The translations under genes were made by a program, and so were the position numbers. Of a stretch of 64,000 nucleotides of DNA, positions 52,709 through 62,900 are shown piece after piece. The stretch's first letter is position 1, and every line of letters begins with the position of its first letter. The DNA is from Flavobacterium sp. H122 (GTDB taxonomy: Bacteria > Bacteroidota > Bacteroidia > Flavobacteriales > Flavobacteriaceae): contig NZ_SJZD01000011.1 of NCBI RefSeq assembly GCF_004959765.1, positions 32,635 through 96,634 on the forward strand. Reading direction: 5' to 3'. The notes beneath the pieces are model-generated. The model did no database searches. It was not told the origin of the DNA and saw only the letters and a list, made by a program, of their open reading frames with translations.

Positions 52709-54178
52709 ATGAAAAATAAAATAGCATTGAATTTTATTAACAACGAATGGGTTGATAATAAAAATTATAAAGACAGTTTCAGTCCTGCTACAGGAGAAGT
52801 TATCGGGCAATATGCAGACGGTGGCAAAGACGAAGCAATAGCTGCAGTTGCTGTTGCAAAAGAAACGTTTAAAAAATCTGACTGGAGAACAAACCGCCAC
52901 TTACGCTATAAAGTTCTAAATCAGTTGGCAGACCAGTTTGAAGCCTATCAAGAAAGATTAGTGGATGCCTTAATGCTAGAAAATGGGAAAATAAAAATGG
53001 AAGCAGAATTTGAATTCAGTCTCGTTGCTCCTAAATTTAGATATTATGCTGCATTGACATTAAGTGAGAACGGACGCGCTTTGGAAACAAAGCCAGGATC
53101 TTTTAGTATGGTCTTGGCAGAGCCTTTAGGTGTAGCGGGAATTATTGCACCATGGAATTCTCCAATTATACTAATGGTTCGTTCATTAGCACCTGCACTT
53201 GCAGCCGGTTGTACTACAGTAATTAAGATGCCTGCCCAAACTGCACAGGTAAATGCATTAATCAGTGAAGTTTTTGAATCAGTTAAGGATATTCCTAAAG
53301 GTGTATTAAACTTGTTTACTGAATCGGGTAGCGATGGCGCAGCATTTTTGGTTGAATCACCCGATGTGCCAACAATTAGTTATACAGGAAGTACAAGAAC
53401 TGGACAAATTTTGATGCGTAATGGTGCGCTTCAATTGAAACGATTTGGTTTTGAGTTGGGTGGTAAAACGCCTATGCTTGTTTTCGACGATGCAAACTTA
53501 GATATAACATTACCTACTCTTGAAAAAGCAATTACTGTTTTTGCGGGACAATTTTGTATGACTGGAAGCCGTATATTGGTACAAAGAGGAATAGCTGACA
53601 AAGTTAAAGCAGGTTTAGCAGAAAGATTGAAAAAGGTTAAGGTTGGTCCGGCATCAGACCCTACAAGTGATATGGGGCCAATGATTGATAAAGCAAATGT
53701 AGAACGCGTTGACAAAACAGTCGAAGAGGCAATAACTGAAGGTGCAAAAGTGTTGGTTCGAGGCGGAAAACTTTCAGAAGGTAAGTTAGCTGATGGAGCA
53801 TTTTATGCCCCTACTTTATTAGAAGTTTCTGATAACTCAATGAAAATTATACAGGAAGAAACGTTTGGTCCGGTAGCAACTATTCAGGTATTTGATACAC
53901 CTGAAGAAGCTATCACACTGGCAAACGACAGTATATATGGTTTAGCAGCATCTATATGGTCACAAAATGTCGATTTACCTCTTCGTGTTATCAGAGAGTT
54001 GGAGGCCGGCACTGTATGGATTAATAATTGGGCACAGGTAAATGATGAGTTTGAGGAAGGCGGATATAAATTAAGCGGGTTAGGAAGATTAAACGGTTTA
54101 TCAGCAATGCATGACTTTGTTGAATACAAACATATTTTTCATAATTCTGGTATATTAAATGGAGATGCAACAAATTGA
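52709..54178 (+). CDS. NAD(P)-dependent aldehyde dehydrogenase
   Basis: 489-residue ALDH-superfamily enzyme oxidising an aldehyde to an acid. APWNSPIIL with the catalytic Asn, the FELGGKTP motif with the general-base Glu, and the nucleophile Cys in FAGQFCMTGSR are all present, with EETFGPVATIQVF late in the chain. The full-length fold is intact; the substrate is unknown. The next gene begins inside its last 20 bases. Confidence 0.93.
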   Translation: MKNKIALNFINNEWVDNKNYKDSFSPATGEVIGQYADGGKDEAIAAVAVAKETFKKSDWRTNRHLRYKVLNQLADQFEAYQERLVDALMLENGKIKMEAEFEFSLVAPKFRYYAALTLSENGRALETKPGSFSMVLAEPLGVAGIIAPWNSPIILMVRSLAPALAAGCTTVIKMPAQTAQVNALISEVFESVKDIPKGVLNLFTESGSDGAAFLVESPDVPTISYTGSTRTGQILMRNGALQLKRFGFELGGKTPMLVFDDANLDITLPTLEKAITVFAGQFCMTGSRILVQRGIADKVKAGLAERLKKVKVGPASDPTSDMGPMIDKANVERVDKTVEEAITEGAKVLVRGGKLSEGKLADGAFYAPTLLEVSDNSMKIIQEETFGPVATIQVFDTPEEAITLANDSIYGLAASIWSQNVDLPLRVIRELEAGTVWINNWAQVNDEFEEGGYKLSGLGRLNGLSAMHDFVEYKHIFHNSGILNGDATN

Positions 54179-54698
54179 TGGAGATGGAGTTCTACTAGTA
54201 CGATATAAAGTAGCTCCTGATAGTGTGAAGGATTTTCAAATATGGAAGGCTAAGACTGATGAAGTTATGAAAACTTTTAAAGGCTTTATTGCTATTACAT
54301 TACTGAATCCCGAAAAGGATAGTGACTATTATTATGTTATAATTCGTTTCAATAGCTCTGAAAACGCAAGGGTTTGGTTAAATTCTGATGCAAGAAAGAA
54401 TCTACTGAAAGATCCACACGCTACATGGTTGAGTGATAAACAGGAAGTAATCCAAGACTGGGACAAATTTTGGTATAATACTTTTTCAGAAGTAAAAAAA
54501 TGGAAACAGTGGGTAGTTACATTTATTGCTGTTTATCCGCTTACAATTGTTGTGCCTAGGTTTGTAAAAACAATTTCAGCAGTAATTTCTCTTTCTTTTT
54601 TTGAAGGAATTATAAATGCACTTTTAATTTCAGGTCTAATGATTTTTTTAGTTATGCCGCTAGTACTGTCTTTTTTTAAAAAATGGCTTCGTACATAA
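54159..54698 (+). CDS. ABM-superfamily protein with C-terminal membrane segments
   Basis: 179 residues. Residues about 8-100 resemble an antibiotic biosynthesis monooxygenase (dimeric alpha-beta barrel): LLVRYKVAPDSVKDFQIWKAKTDEV, YYYVIIRFNSSENARVWL and a short last strand. Residues 105-175 hold two or three hydrophobic segments (WVVTFIAVYPLTIVV and IINALLISGLMIFLVMPL). The membrane-bound ABM architecture is known but its function is not. ATG at 54159 or 54165; overlaps the aldehyde dehydrogenase. Confidence 0.78.
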   Translation: MEMQQIDGDGVLLVRYKVAPDSVKDFQIWKAKTDEVMKTFKGFIAITLLNPEKDSDYYYVIIRFNSSENARVWLNSDARKNLLKDPHATWLSDKQEVIQDWDKFWYNTFSEVKKWKQWVVTFIAVYPLTIVVPRFVKTISAVISLSFFEGIINALLISGLMIFLVMPLVLSFFKKWLRT

Positions 54699-54768
54699 AC
54701 ATAATTAGATTAAGAAATAATAATTTTTAAAAAAGTAATCTATTAAAATATTGAGACATTAAATAAAT

Positions 54769-55206
54769 ATGGATAAAGAAATTAAAAAAGAGTATACCAA
54801 CGGAGAAATAACCGTTGTATGGCAACCCCAAAAATGCATTCATTCTACCATTTGCTGGAAAGGCGAAAAAGGATTGTCTCAAGTATTTAATCCTCAAAAA
54901 AAGCCTTGGATAAACATAGATGGTAGTGATAGTCAAATCATTATGGAAAAAATAGATCAATGTCCGAGTGGTGCATTAAGCTATTACAAAAATAATGATA
55001 CACAAGAAAAACCAACAGTGGAAACCGAAACCATTGTAGAACCTTTAGCAAACGGACCGCTTTTAGTATATGGTAACATATCAATAAAAAAAACAGATGG
55101 GACAGAAGAAAGAAAGTCAAAGGTTACAGCTTTTTGTCGTTGTGGCGCTTCTCAGAACAAACCTTTTTGCGATGGAGCTCATGTGAAAATAGGTTTTAAT
55201 GGATAG
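54769..55206 (+). CDS. Fer4_19 plus CDGSH iron-sulfur protein
   Basis: 145 residues with two metal-binding units. The N-terminal divergent 4Fe-4S mono-cluster domain has Cys in PQKCIHSTICWKG and DQCPSGALSYY. The C-terminal CDGSH-type 2Fe-2S domain has CRCGASQNKPFCDGAH. This fusion is common in bacteria and its role is undefined; electron transfer to neighbouring oxidoreductases is inference. Confidence 0.9.
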   Translation: MDKEIKKEYTNGEITVVWQPQKCIHSTICWKGEKGLSQVFNPQKKPWINIDGSDSQIIMEKIDQCPSGALSYYKNNDTQEKPTVETETIVEPLANGPLLVYGNISIKKTDGTEERKSKVTAFCRCGASQNKPFCDGAHVKIGFNG

Positions 55207-55272
55207 TGGTTTTTAATGTAACCAATTAAAAAATTTGAATTAGAAATTATAGAATTAAGTAAACAATTTAAA

Positions 55273-56169
55273 ATGAGTACAGAATTAACATTTGCAAAAG
55301 AACTACGCTCTTCATATAGAGCTATGATACCTTCAGCAGGTACGCCAGATACTGAATGCGAAATAAAAACCATACATATTCCTACAAATGATGTCGAGTA
55401 TAGTATACCCGTTCATTTATATATACCAAAACATTTGGAAACTGAATCTCTTCCTGTAGTCGTTTTTGCTCATGGTGGGTGTTTTGTTGCTGGCGATTTG
55501 GAAACACATGTTGTTATGGCACATACCATTGCAAATGGTGCTAAAGCTATAGTTGCTTATGTTGACTACCGTTTGGCTCCTGAACATCCTTTTCCAGCAG
55601 GGTTAAATGACATTTACACAGCAATAGAATGGATTTCAAATAATGCTAACCAAATAGAAGCTAACCCTAACAAAATTGCAGTTTGTGGAGACAGTGCGGG
55701 AGCTAACCTAGCTACGGTTGTCACTATGATGGCAAGAGATAAGAATGGTCCTCAAATTGTTGGACAATGGTTGATATATTTATATGCAGCAAGTTTGGAC
55801 ATGAATACAGCATCGTGGAAAGAATTAGGCGACACAAACTTTCCAACTAAGGAGGTATTCATTAGTAGTATGAATGGATATATACCAAACGGTACAAATT
55901 CAGACTTGCCATATATCGCTCCTTTAAATGGCAATCATAAGAATCTTCCACCAGCTTTTATTCAAGTGGGTGAACTCGACCCTTTATTAGATGAGAACAA
56001 AAATTATAATAAAGCATTAATTGAGGCTGGAGTAAAATCGGAAGTGTGTGTTTATAATAATCAATATCACGGATTTATTCAGTTTTTTAAAAATAATGAA
56101 CAAAATTCAGAAGGTTTGAAAGCGATTAATGAAGGGATTCAATTTCTAAACTTAATATTTAATAATTAA
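55273..56169 (+). CDS. Alpha/beta hydrolase, hormone-sensitive-lipase/Aes type
   Basis: 298-residue esterase. The oxyanion loop is FAHGGCFVAGD, the nucleophile elbow CGDSAGANL, the Asp is likely in GELDPLLDEN and the His in QYHGFIQFF. No signal peptide, so probably cytoplasmic. Natural substrate unknown. Last intact gene of the redox run; damaged sequence follows. Confidence 0.9.
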   Translation: MSTELTFAKELRSSYRAMIPSAGTPDTECEIKTIHIPTNDVEYSIPVHLYIPKHLETESLPVVVFAHGGCFVAGDLETHVVMAHTIANGAKAIVAYVDYRLAPEHPFPAGLNDIYTAIEWISNNANQIEANPNKIAVCGDSAGANLATVVTMMARDKNGPQIVGQWLIYLYAASLDMNTASWKELGDTNFPTKEVFISSMNGYIPNGTNSDLPYIAPLNGNHKNLPPAFIQVGELDPLLDENKNYNKALIEAGVKSEVCVYNNQYHGFIQFFKNNEQNSEGLKAINEGIQFLNLIFNN

Positions 56170-56423
56170 TTTAAGTATGACGTTTCAATAATAAGAGATT
56201 AGTTCATTTCAAGAGTGATGGTGAGGGGCACACCCCAATTATGCATGAAGATATTTTTGAAATGATTCTTTTTATGCTTCCTCAACCCCAAAAGAAATAT
56301 AAAAAAAATGCTTGTAAACGCAGTAACACAAGAGATTTGTTTACTGTGTTTATTATTTGTAAAAAAATGAACATTGTTTAAAAATAAAATATATTATAGT
56401 CAAATAATTTTTGAGGTAAGAGC
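56170..56423 (+). other. Intergenic sequence after the hydrolase gene
   Basis: No gene identified. A GGGGCACACCCC mini-palindrome occurs near 56224, and a short open stretch there reads SDGEGHTPIMHEDIFEMILF, which I cannot assign. It may be a remnant. Confidence 0.4.
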
Positions 56424-57031
56424 GTAGCGGATAGAAAAGCAAGAGAAAAAGAAACATTAAAAACACTGATTCTTAAAGGAGCAAAAAACTTTTTTATAGA
56501 AAAAGGAATTGAGCAAACCACTGTTAGAAACATTGCTGACGGGATTGACTATAGTGTAGGTATTATACATGTTTATTTTAAAGATAAAAATGCTATTCTA
56601 CACGACCTGTATTCTATAGGTTTTTCAGGAACTGGGTGGCTATTTTGAAGATTTATTCAAAATAGAAGATTTTATGTAAATGAGTTTGGCTTATATGAAA
56701 TTCGCCATAGAAACCAAGAAATGTATGATTTGATGTTCAACCTAAAGGCACCAATGGGATTTTTAGAAAGTTCGGAGAATGAAGATTTGGATGAAGGTGT
56801 TGCTACTTTGACCGAGTTGAAAAAACATCAAGATGTATCAATAAAGGTTATTTTAAAGGACATAATGTAGAACCGCTTTCGTTTATGGTTTGGAGTTTAG
56901 TTCACGGTATGTGTTGTTTCGAAATTCGTCAAAGAATTAAAGGTGTTAAATTCACTAATCCTGACATTATTTTGTATGATGGGTATAATAAATATTTAAA
57001 AATTATAAAAAGACTGTGTTTTTTTGATTAA
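56424..57031 (+). pseudogene. TetR/AcrR-family regulator pseudogene
   Basis: The first frame reads LKGAKNFFIEKGIEQTTVRNIADGIDYSVGIIHVYFKDKNAILHDLYS (in parts), a clear TetR DNA-binding domain, and then breaks near 56620. The following frames give FQELGGYFEDLFKIEDF, EMYDLMFNLKAPMGFLES and GYFKGHNVEPLSFMVWSLVHG, which match the rest of a TetR ligand domain in order. At least three frameshifts separate them, and there is no start codon before the first. It may once have regulated the adjacent redox genes. Confidence 0.75.
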
Positions 57032-57070
57032 AAATAATAAACAATATTCAATTAATAAAAATTGAATATA

Positions 57071-57220
57071 ATGAGGAAAGCACAAATTCTAATGACAATT
57101 TTACTTTGGTATCAAAGATATTCCCAAAGTAAATTCGAGGGGTACATTGAAGCCGGATTAAAAAACAATGAGGTAATCATGCAACATAATTTTGACATAA
57201 ATAAAGCATGTATGCCTTAA
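57071..57220 (+). CDS. Possible small ORF, unknown
   Basis: A 49-codon frame with an ATG at 57071 (RKAQILMTILLWYQRYSQ, then KFEGYIEAGLKNNEV). No similarity is recognised. It lies in decayed sequence and may be a fragment or chance frame. Confidence 0.25.
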   Translation: MRKAQILMTILLWYQRYSQSKFEGYIEAGLKNNEVIMQHNFDINKACMP

Positions 57221-57239
57221 AAGAATCACGTTCGCTTTT

Positions 57240-57452
57240 TTACCCAACTGTCACTTTAAATGGAAACCATACTAAGACTGAAGGTGGAAGAACGGTAGAA
57301 TAATCGGCCTTTAATTCATCTATATCCCAATAATCTTTTTTTCTGCCGGTTCTGGAAGCAACATCTAGTTTTAGTGCTATTATTTCTTCAAGACTTGCTA
57401 TTCAGGAGTTGATAACTTCAACTACTTCATCGATAAAAGTATTGGTGGTATT
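57240..57452 (-). pseudogene. AbiEii-like nucleotidyltransferase remnant
   Basis: The minus strand reads TFIDEVVEVINS, a TGA stop, then IASLEEIIALKLDVASRTG and RKKDYWDIDELKADYS. This is the typical ALKLxAxxxRxxxKDxxDI core of AbiEii/type IV toxin nucleotidyltransferases. The internal stop and the missing N-terminal part show it is broken. No antitoxin gene is seen. The 215 bases to the right, up to 57667, hold nothing I can name. Confidence 0.55.
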
Positions 57453-57667
57453 TTACCTGTATTTGGTTATTAAAACCTAAGCAAGTTTGGGTGGATTAGT
57501 TAAAACTAAATAAAGGTAACTCGGAATTAATCTTGATATTAAATTTACTCAATCAATTGCAGAAGCTACTCAATCAAAATTGCATGAATTAATAATGGTT
57601 GTGAAATATAATTAAAATGTAATTAAAATGTTTTTTTGGATTAAAAAATGGAGTGTAGTAGATTCAC

Positions 57668-58054
57668 TCAAATAAATTGTTCGAGCTTTTGAATAGACAA
57701 GGGTTTTTCTAATAATGTTTTAACTCTTGCGCTGTTTTTTATTTTTTCAATATCATCATTGTTTAAAGTCGAAGACAACATGAAAATTTGCGTTTCTTTT
57801 TTCAAATTTTCAGGTAATGATTCAAATTCGTTGAGAAATTGGAAACCATTCATTTCGGGCATATTTATGTCTAAAAGGATTATCAGCGATTTATCAAAAT
57901 CAATTCTGTTGTAGCTAATCCATTTTATAGCTTCCCTGCCGTTCTCAACAATATTTATTTCATGGGTTCCGGTAATTCTATTGATCAATTTACTCGTTAT
58001 AAGCTGATCAATAGAATTGTCTTCAATAAGTAAAAAAGTATGATTACATCTCAT
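57668..58054 (-). CDS. Stand-alone response regulator receiver protein
   Basis: 128 residues, receiver domain only. Acidic pair ED at 11-12, phospho-acceptor D62 in ILLDINMPEMNG, the conserved Ser in MLSSTLN and the Lys in LLEKP. No output domain, so it probably signals by protein contact. It overlaps the upstream histidine kinase gene by 11 bp, so they form a pair. Confidence 0.9.
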   Translation of the reverse strand: MRCNHTFLLIEDNSIDQLITSKLINRITGTHEINIVENGREAIKWISYNRIDFDKSLIILLDINMPEMNGFQFLNEFESLPENLKKETQIFMLSSTLNNDDIEKIKNSARVKTLLEKPLSIQKLEQFI

Positions 58055-59468
58055 ATTGGATTGGTATTAAAACTGTAAAAGTTGTTCCTATAGTATGTTT
58101 TGAATTTACGGTTATTGAACCGTTAAGATTATCAACAGCTTCCTTTGTTATATAAAGTCCTAAACCAGAACCTAAGTTAGTATTTGTCACAAAAAACATA
58201 TCAAAAATTTTATCAATAAATTCTTCTTTTATACCAATGCCATTATCCTGGACTTCGATTTTAAGAAATGGATTTGTATTAAATATTTTGATATGAATGA
58301 ATTTTGAGCTTTTATTTTTATCAGAATATTTTATAGCATTTGAAACCAGATTATTTAAAATAATTTTTATTCTAAGCGGGTCACCATTTATTTTCTTAAC
58401 TGCCAGGTCTTTGTGAATTTGAATTTCGTTTGCTTCTTTAATATGTTTATGCTGGGAAATTACTTCTTCTATGGCTTCATTTAAATTTATTTCTTCATTT
58501 CTTACTCCTAGACGTTTATTTCTGGAGTAATCAATTATGTCGCTGATAAATTGATCTTGTTTGGATAGACTTTGTTCCATTAAAGCTAAATAATTTCTTA
58601 TCTCACCCAAATTGTCTTCTTCTTTAGCGATTTCAACTAATCCTTTTAATGAAGTTATTGGAGATCTTAAGTCATGTGAAGCACTGTAAACAAATTTGTC
58701 TAATTCTTTATTAGCAGTAACTAAATTTTGATTGTTAATTTCAATCTCTTTGTTAGAATTCATTATTCTTTTCACAGTTATATGATAATATATGCTAACA
58801 CTGCTTATGATGATTAAAATAAAAAAGATATTTGTATATATTAAATAATCTTTGATGATATGGGTTCCATCCCCCAAAGTATTGGAAAAATTACGTTCAT
58901 TAATAGTCAATCTATCACTAATTTCACTAATTTCTAAGAGAATTTTTTGTCTGTCAGTATTACTTAAATTGTATCTGCTAATTTTTTCATTAACATTGTT
59001 TCCTATATTAGATAATTCTTTAATTAGCTTATCTCCTTGTTCCCATTCTTTAATGGCTTTATTCAAAAAAGGAACAGAATTAAAGTTTCTGAAAAGCCAG
59101 ATGATATCGTCTAAATCTTTATGACTGTTTCTACCTTGTATAAATCCTTCTTTAATTTTATAGTCAGGAGTATTTGTTAGCAATCCTATTCTCGCTGAAC
59201 CATCTCCAAATGGAACCTTCATTTCTTTTAAATAGAGATTCCATTGTTTTTTGTCATGTGTATACAAATAGGTTATTAAGTGTCGAACAGCATCTTTTTG
59301 TGCTTTAGAGTAATGAGATTCTCCGTTGACATATGCTCGACTTGCTGATAAGATTTTTATAGTAAAGCCATTTAGAAAAATAAGAGAAGTACATGCAAGT
59401 ATAATTACTAATAGTAGTATAAAAACATTAGAAAATGTAATTCTATATTTTTTATCACACTTCTCCAT
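58044..59468 (-). CDS. Membrane sensor histidine kinase
   Basis: 474 residues. One membrane helix at about 12-35 and a second at about 212-235 enclose a roughly 175-residue helical extracytoplasmic sensor. HisKA has the phospho-acceptor H265 in SASHDLRSPITSLKG. The ATPase domain shows LNNLVSNAIKYS, DNGIGI and GSGLGLYI. The signal is unknown. The gene precedes the receiver gene with an 11-bp overlap. Confidence 0.9.
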   Translation of the reverse strand: MEKCDKKYRITFSNVFILLLVIILACTSLIFLNGFTIKILSASRAYVNGESHYSKAQKDAVRHLITYLYTHDKKQWNLYLKEMKVPFGDGSARIGLLTNTPDYKIKEGFIQGRNSHKDLDDIIWLFRNFNSVPFLNKAIKEWEQGDKLIKELSNIGNNVNEKISRYNLSNTDRQKILLEISEISDRLTINERNFSNTLGDGTHIIKDYLIYTNIFFILIIISSVSIYYHITVKRIMNSNKEIEINNQNLVTANKELDKFVYSASHDLRSPITSLKGLVEIAKEEDNLGEIRNYLALMEQSLSKQDQFISDIIDYSRNKRLGVRNEEINLNEAIEEVISQHKHIKEANEIQIHKDLAVKKINGDPLRIKIILNNLVSNAIKYSDKNKSSKFIHIKIFNTNPFLKIEVQDNGIGIKEEFIDKIFDMFFVTNTNLGSGLGLYITKEAVDNLNGSITVNSKHTIGTTFTVLIPIQYEM

Positions 59469-59932
59469 AATAGATAATTATCAGGTGACTTTGTTTTTAA
59501 TAAATTGTAGGAATTTATCTATAAAGTTATATAAAATAATCATATTATGTTATTTTTTTAATGATTATTAGCTTTTTTTTAGTTAAATATGGAAAAATGT
59601 TTAGTTTGTCGATTTTTTTTCAACCTTCATCGAATAGACTCGTATATGCGACTTTTTTCTTACTTTTTTTGATAATTTTAATATGTAACATTTTGAATTT
59701 AATGTTTAATGAATAAAATTTCACAAAAACACAAATCGTATTTTTTAAGCAACTAATTCGAAAAATTATTAATATTCTAAGATCTCCCACTAAGAATAAT
59801 TTTAAGTAAGCTTTTGTCTTATAATGGAATGTAAATTTCACATTCTGCTCACTTAATAGATCTTATAATGATTTAAGTAAAGATTCATTTTTCACACAAT
59901 AAAAATAAAGTTGAACATTTAAATTATTGCTT
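59469..59932. other. Divergent intergenic region between the kinase and the large surface protein
   Basis: 464 bases, very AT-rich, no credible gene. It contains promoter-like TATAAT near 59820 and a small inverted repeat GAATGT/ACATTC (59827-59832, 59840-59845), and must hold both divergent promoters. No TAnnTTTG box was identified with confidence. Confidence 0.5.
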
Positions 59933-62900
59933 ATGAATAGGAGATTTACCAAAAAGGATAATTTTATCCTTGTTTTTTGTCTTTCTGTCTTTCTGTTACT
60001 TTTTCTTCAAACAGATTTGAAAGCACAAATCAATTACGTCAATGCAAGTTCTCTGGTCACCTCTGATCATGTTACCAATCCAAACAATGCTACATTGTTT
60101 AATAATTCATTTGCAACCTTAAATTCTTATGGAGGGGTGGCGGTTGGAATTGGTAATTACAGCGGTAAAATTGAGTTGGAATTCCCAACAGCAGTGCCCG
60201 CAGGAAAAACAACTTATGTCAGACTTGATTTTGACCAAGATGTATTAAATTCCTTGCTAGGCGGTAATTTAGGCAGTGATCTTGCCGATTTACTGGGGAC
60301 AGTTGTTCTGGGAAATCATTTCTTCACAGTTACTGCAAAAAACAACACTACAATAATAAATAGTTTCTCAAGTCAAAATAATTTTTCAAACGAATCAGGT
60401 AAACTGATTCGTGACAAGGATGGTAATTTTTATTTTGCAATTACACCTGATTCATCTTATAACAGGATTGAAATAACAGATAATACTAATGCTGTTTTAT
60501 TAGGAACTTCCAACAGTATGAAAGTGTATTATGCATTTTATACAACAGGTAATGATAGCTGTAGTCCTCCTTTTGCTACTTCATTTGACGGAACAGGAGG
60601 AACAATTGACTTAATAGGTTTAGGAGGTGCAGAAGTAGATCACCCTGAACGGGCAATTGACTCAGATTTGAATAGTTATTCACATTTAAGTTTGGGTGCA
60701 TTAGCTGCTGCTGGAACTATAAGTCAAACCGTATATTTTAATGCCCTTTCCAAACCAACTGATCAGGTGCATGTAACTTTACAGCTTGACAATCCGGCAA
60801 TTTTAAATTTAGGATTATCTGACGGATTAAAAATAGAAGCTTTAAACGGGGCAAATGTTGTCTATACATTAGATGTAGGAACAATACTGGATTTAGATTT
60901 ATTAGGATTGTTGAGTAACGGACAAAAAGCTACTATACCTATTACTCCCGGACAGTCTTTTGACAGAATAAAAATCACACTATCATCATTGGTTCAATTA
61001 AATTTAACTAAGGGATTAAGGTTGTATGAGGTGTATTTATCTCCGGGGACTCCAGCAATTGCTGGAGGCTCACAGAATGTATCCATTTGCGGGCCTCAGT
61101 CAGTGACACTTTACGCAGAGACAGATAGTGAGAACGAATTGCTTTGGTATGATAGTCCAACTAGTAATACTCCTATAGCAACGACTGCTTATAATGCAGG
61201 TTTCACGACTCCGGTTTTAAATGCAACGACAACTTATTATGTTGCTGCAAGAAAAATAGGTTGTACAGCACTATCATCTCGAACTGCAGTGACAGTTACT
61301 TTTACTGCAAGGCCAGTTGCGACGGATATTTCAATTTCCAGCCCTGTTACAGCTACGTGCTCAGGAATTGCTGTTCTAAATCCAGTAACTGTTGTAGCTG
61401 ATAGTGAATTTCATTATTATACTGATCAAAATAAAACTACCGAAATAACAACTGGATTTTCTGGTCATACAGGAATTACTTATGTTAAAGATGCAGTTAC
61501 AGGTTCACTTACAATAAATGGTTTAAATACTGCAAATACACCCAGAACCTACTACATATCTATTAAAATAAATGGAACTTGTGAAAACGAAGTTAATACA
61601 TTATTACCAGTAGATGTAGTTTTTCCTGCTCAGGTCGATTTAGATGTTGCGGCAACATTAGCCGGTTGCGGAGTAGTGAATTTAAGAGATGCTATTCTTA
61701 ATTTTGATGCTTCTGGAAATACTACCTATATATTTTTAGATAGTAATCATAATACAATTCCGCTTGATCAAGTTGATAATATTCAAGTAAACGGAACATA
61801 TTATATACAGGCAGTAGTTGGAGGAGTTCCTTGTGCATCAACAGAAGCTTCAGTAGTTGTTACAGTACATCCGGTACCTCAGTTAACTGTTAATCCAGAT
61901 AACTTCGTAATAAATGTAGGTGACAGTATAACACTGCAGGCTACTTCAAATGCAACGGTTACTTGGTATAATTCAAACGGAACTCCTCTGGCTTCTCCAA
62001 CAGTAGGACCTTTTACTCAAGCAGGAGTATATACTTTTACAGTAGTGGCAAGTAATGGATTTTGTGATACAAGTGCTATAGTGACTGTTGTTGTAAATAA
62101 CCCTGCTGATTGTGTTACTTTTACAGAAAGAGTTTATGCTGATACTCAAAGTTCAGGTTCTATAGTAACTGGAACAGTTGTTAATGATTCACAAGCAATT
62201 GATCATAACCCGCAAACTCATTCGACTATTACAAGTGGATTAGGGGTTTTAGGTGTAGGTACTACATGGCAAACATTACAATGGAATACTGCCATAGCAG
62301 CAGGAACTCCAGTTTCAGTAAAACTTGGAACAGAATATAGTGGTCTGACATTAATTGGAGCTATTTCAGTTGTTGCGACTAAACGTGACGGAGGCGGTGT
62401 ACCACAAATTATAGGAACAATTCAACCGCTTTCAGGAACTCTTGTCGATTTATTATCAGGTGAAAATAGTTTTGAATACACTTTTGTTCCGTCAGATAAT
62501 ACTGGTCCAAAAATTTATGACGGAATCAGAATTATTGTTGGATCTACTGTTGGAGTATCCCAAAATGCTAAGGTGTTTGAGGCTTACTACACAAGAGAAG
62601 CTAATCCATTGATTTGTCAATCTGGAGATGTTGAAGATTTATTTTATGGAACATATGATTTAGGAGTTGGAGCTTTAACAGGGACTACAAGTGTGGTTAA
62701 TCCTTGGAATTCTGTAGATAATGATGATAATAGTTTTGCAACCATGTACAATGGAGTAGGAGTTTTATCGGCTTCAGAATTGACAGTTAAGTTTAGAACA
62801 GTTTCTCAACCGACTGATATTTTAAAAATTAAGCTGACAAAACCTGGAGCATTGCTGACTGTTTCAGCTTTAGCAGGTTTTACCGTACAACGTTACATGG

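Noticed and set aside
56190..56400. Insertion-sequence fragment before the TetR remnant
   Set aside because: A short open stretch exists but no transposase motif or terminal repeats were found.
59620..59841. 73-codon minus-strand frame in the region before the large surface protein
   Set aside because: Low-complexity AT-rich sequence, no recognisable domain, no promoter or spacing that fits a gene.
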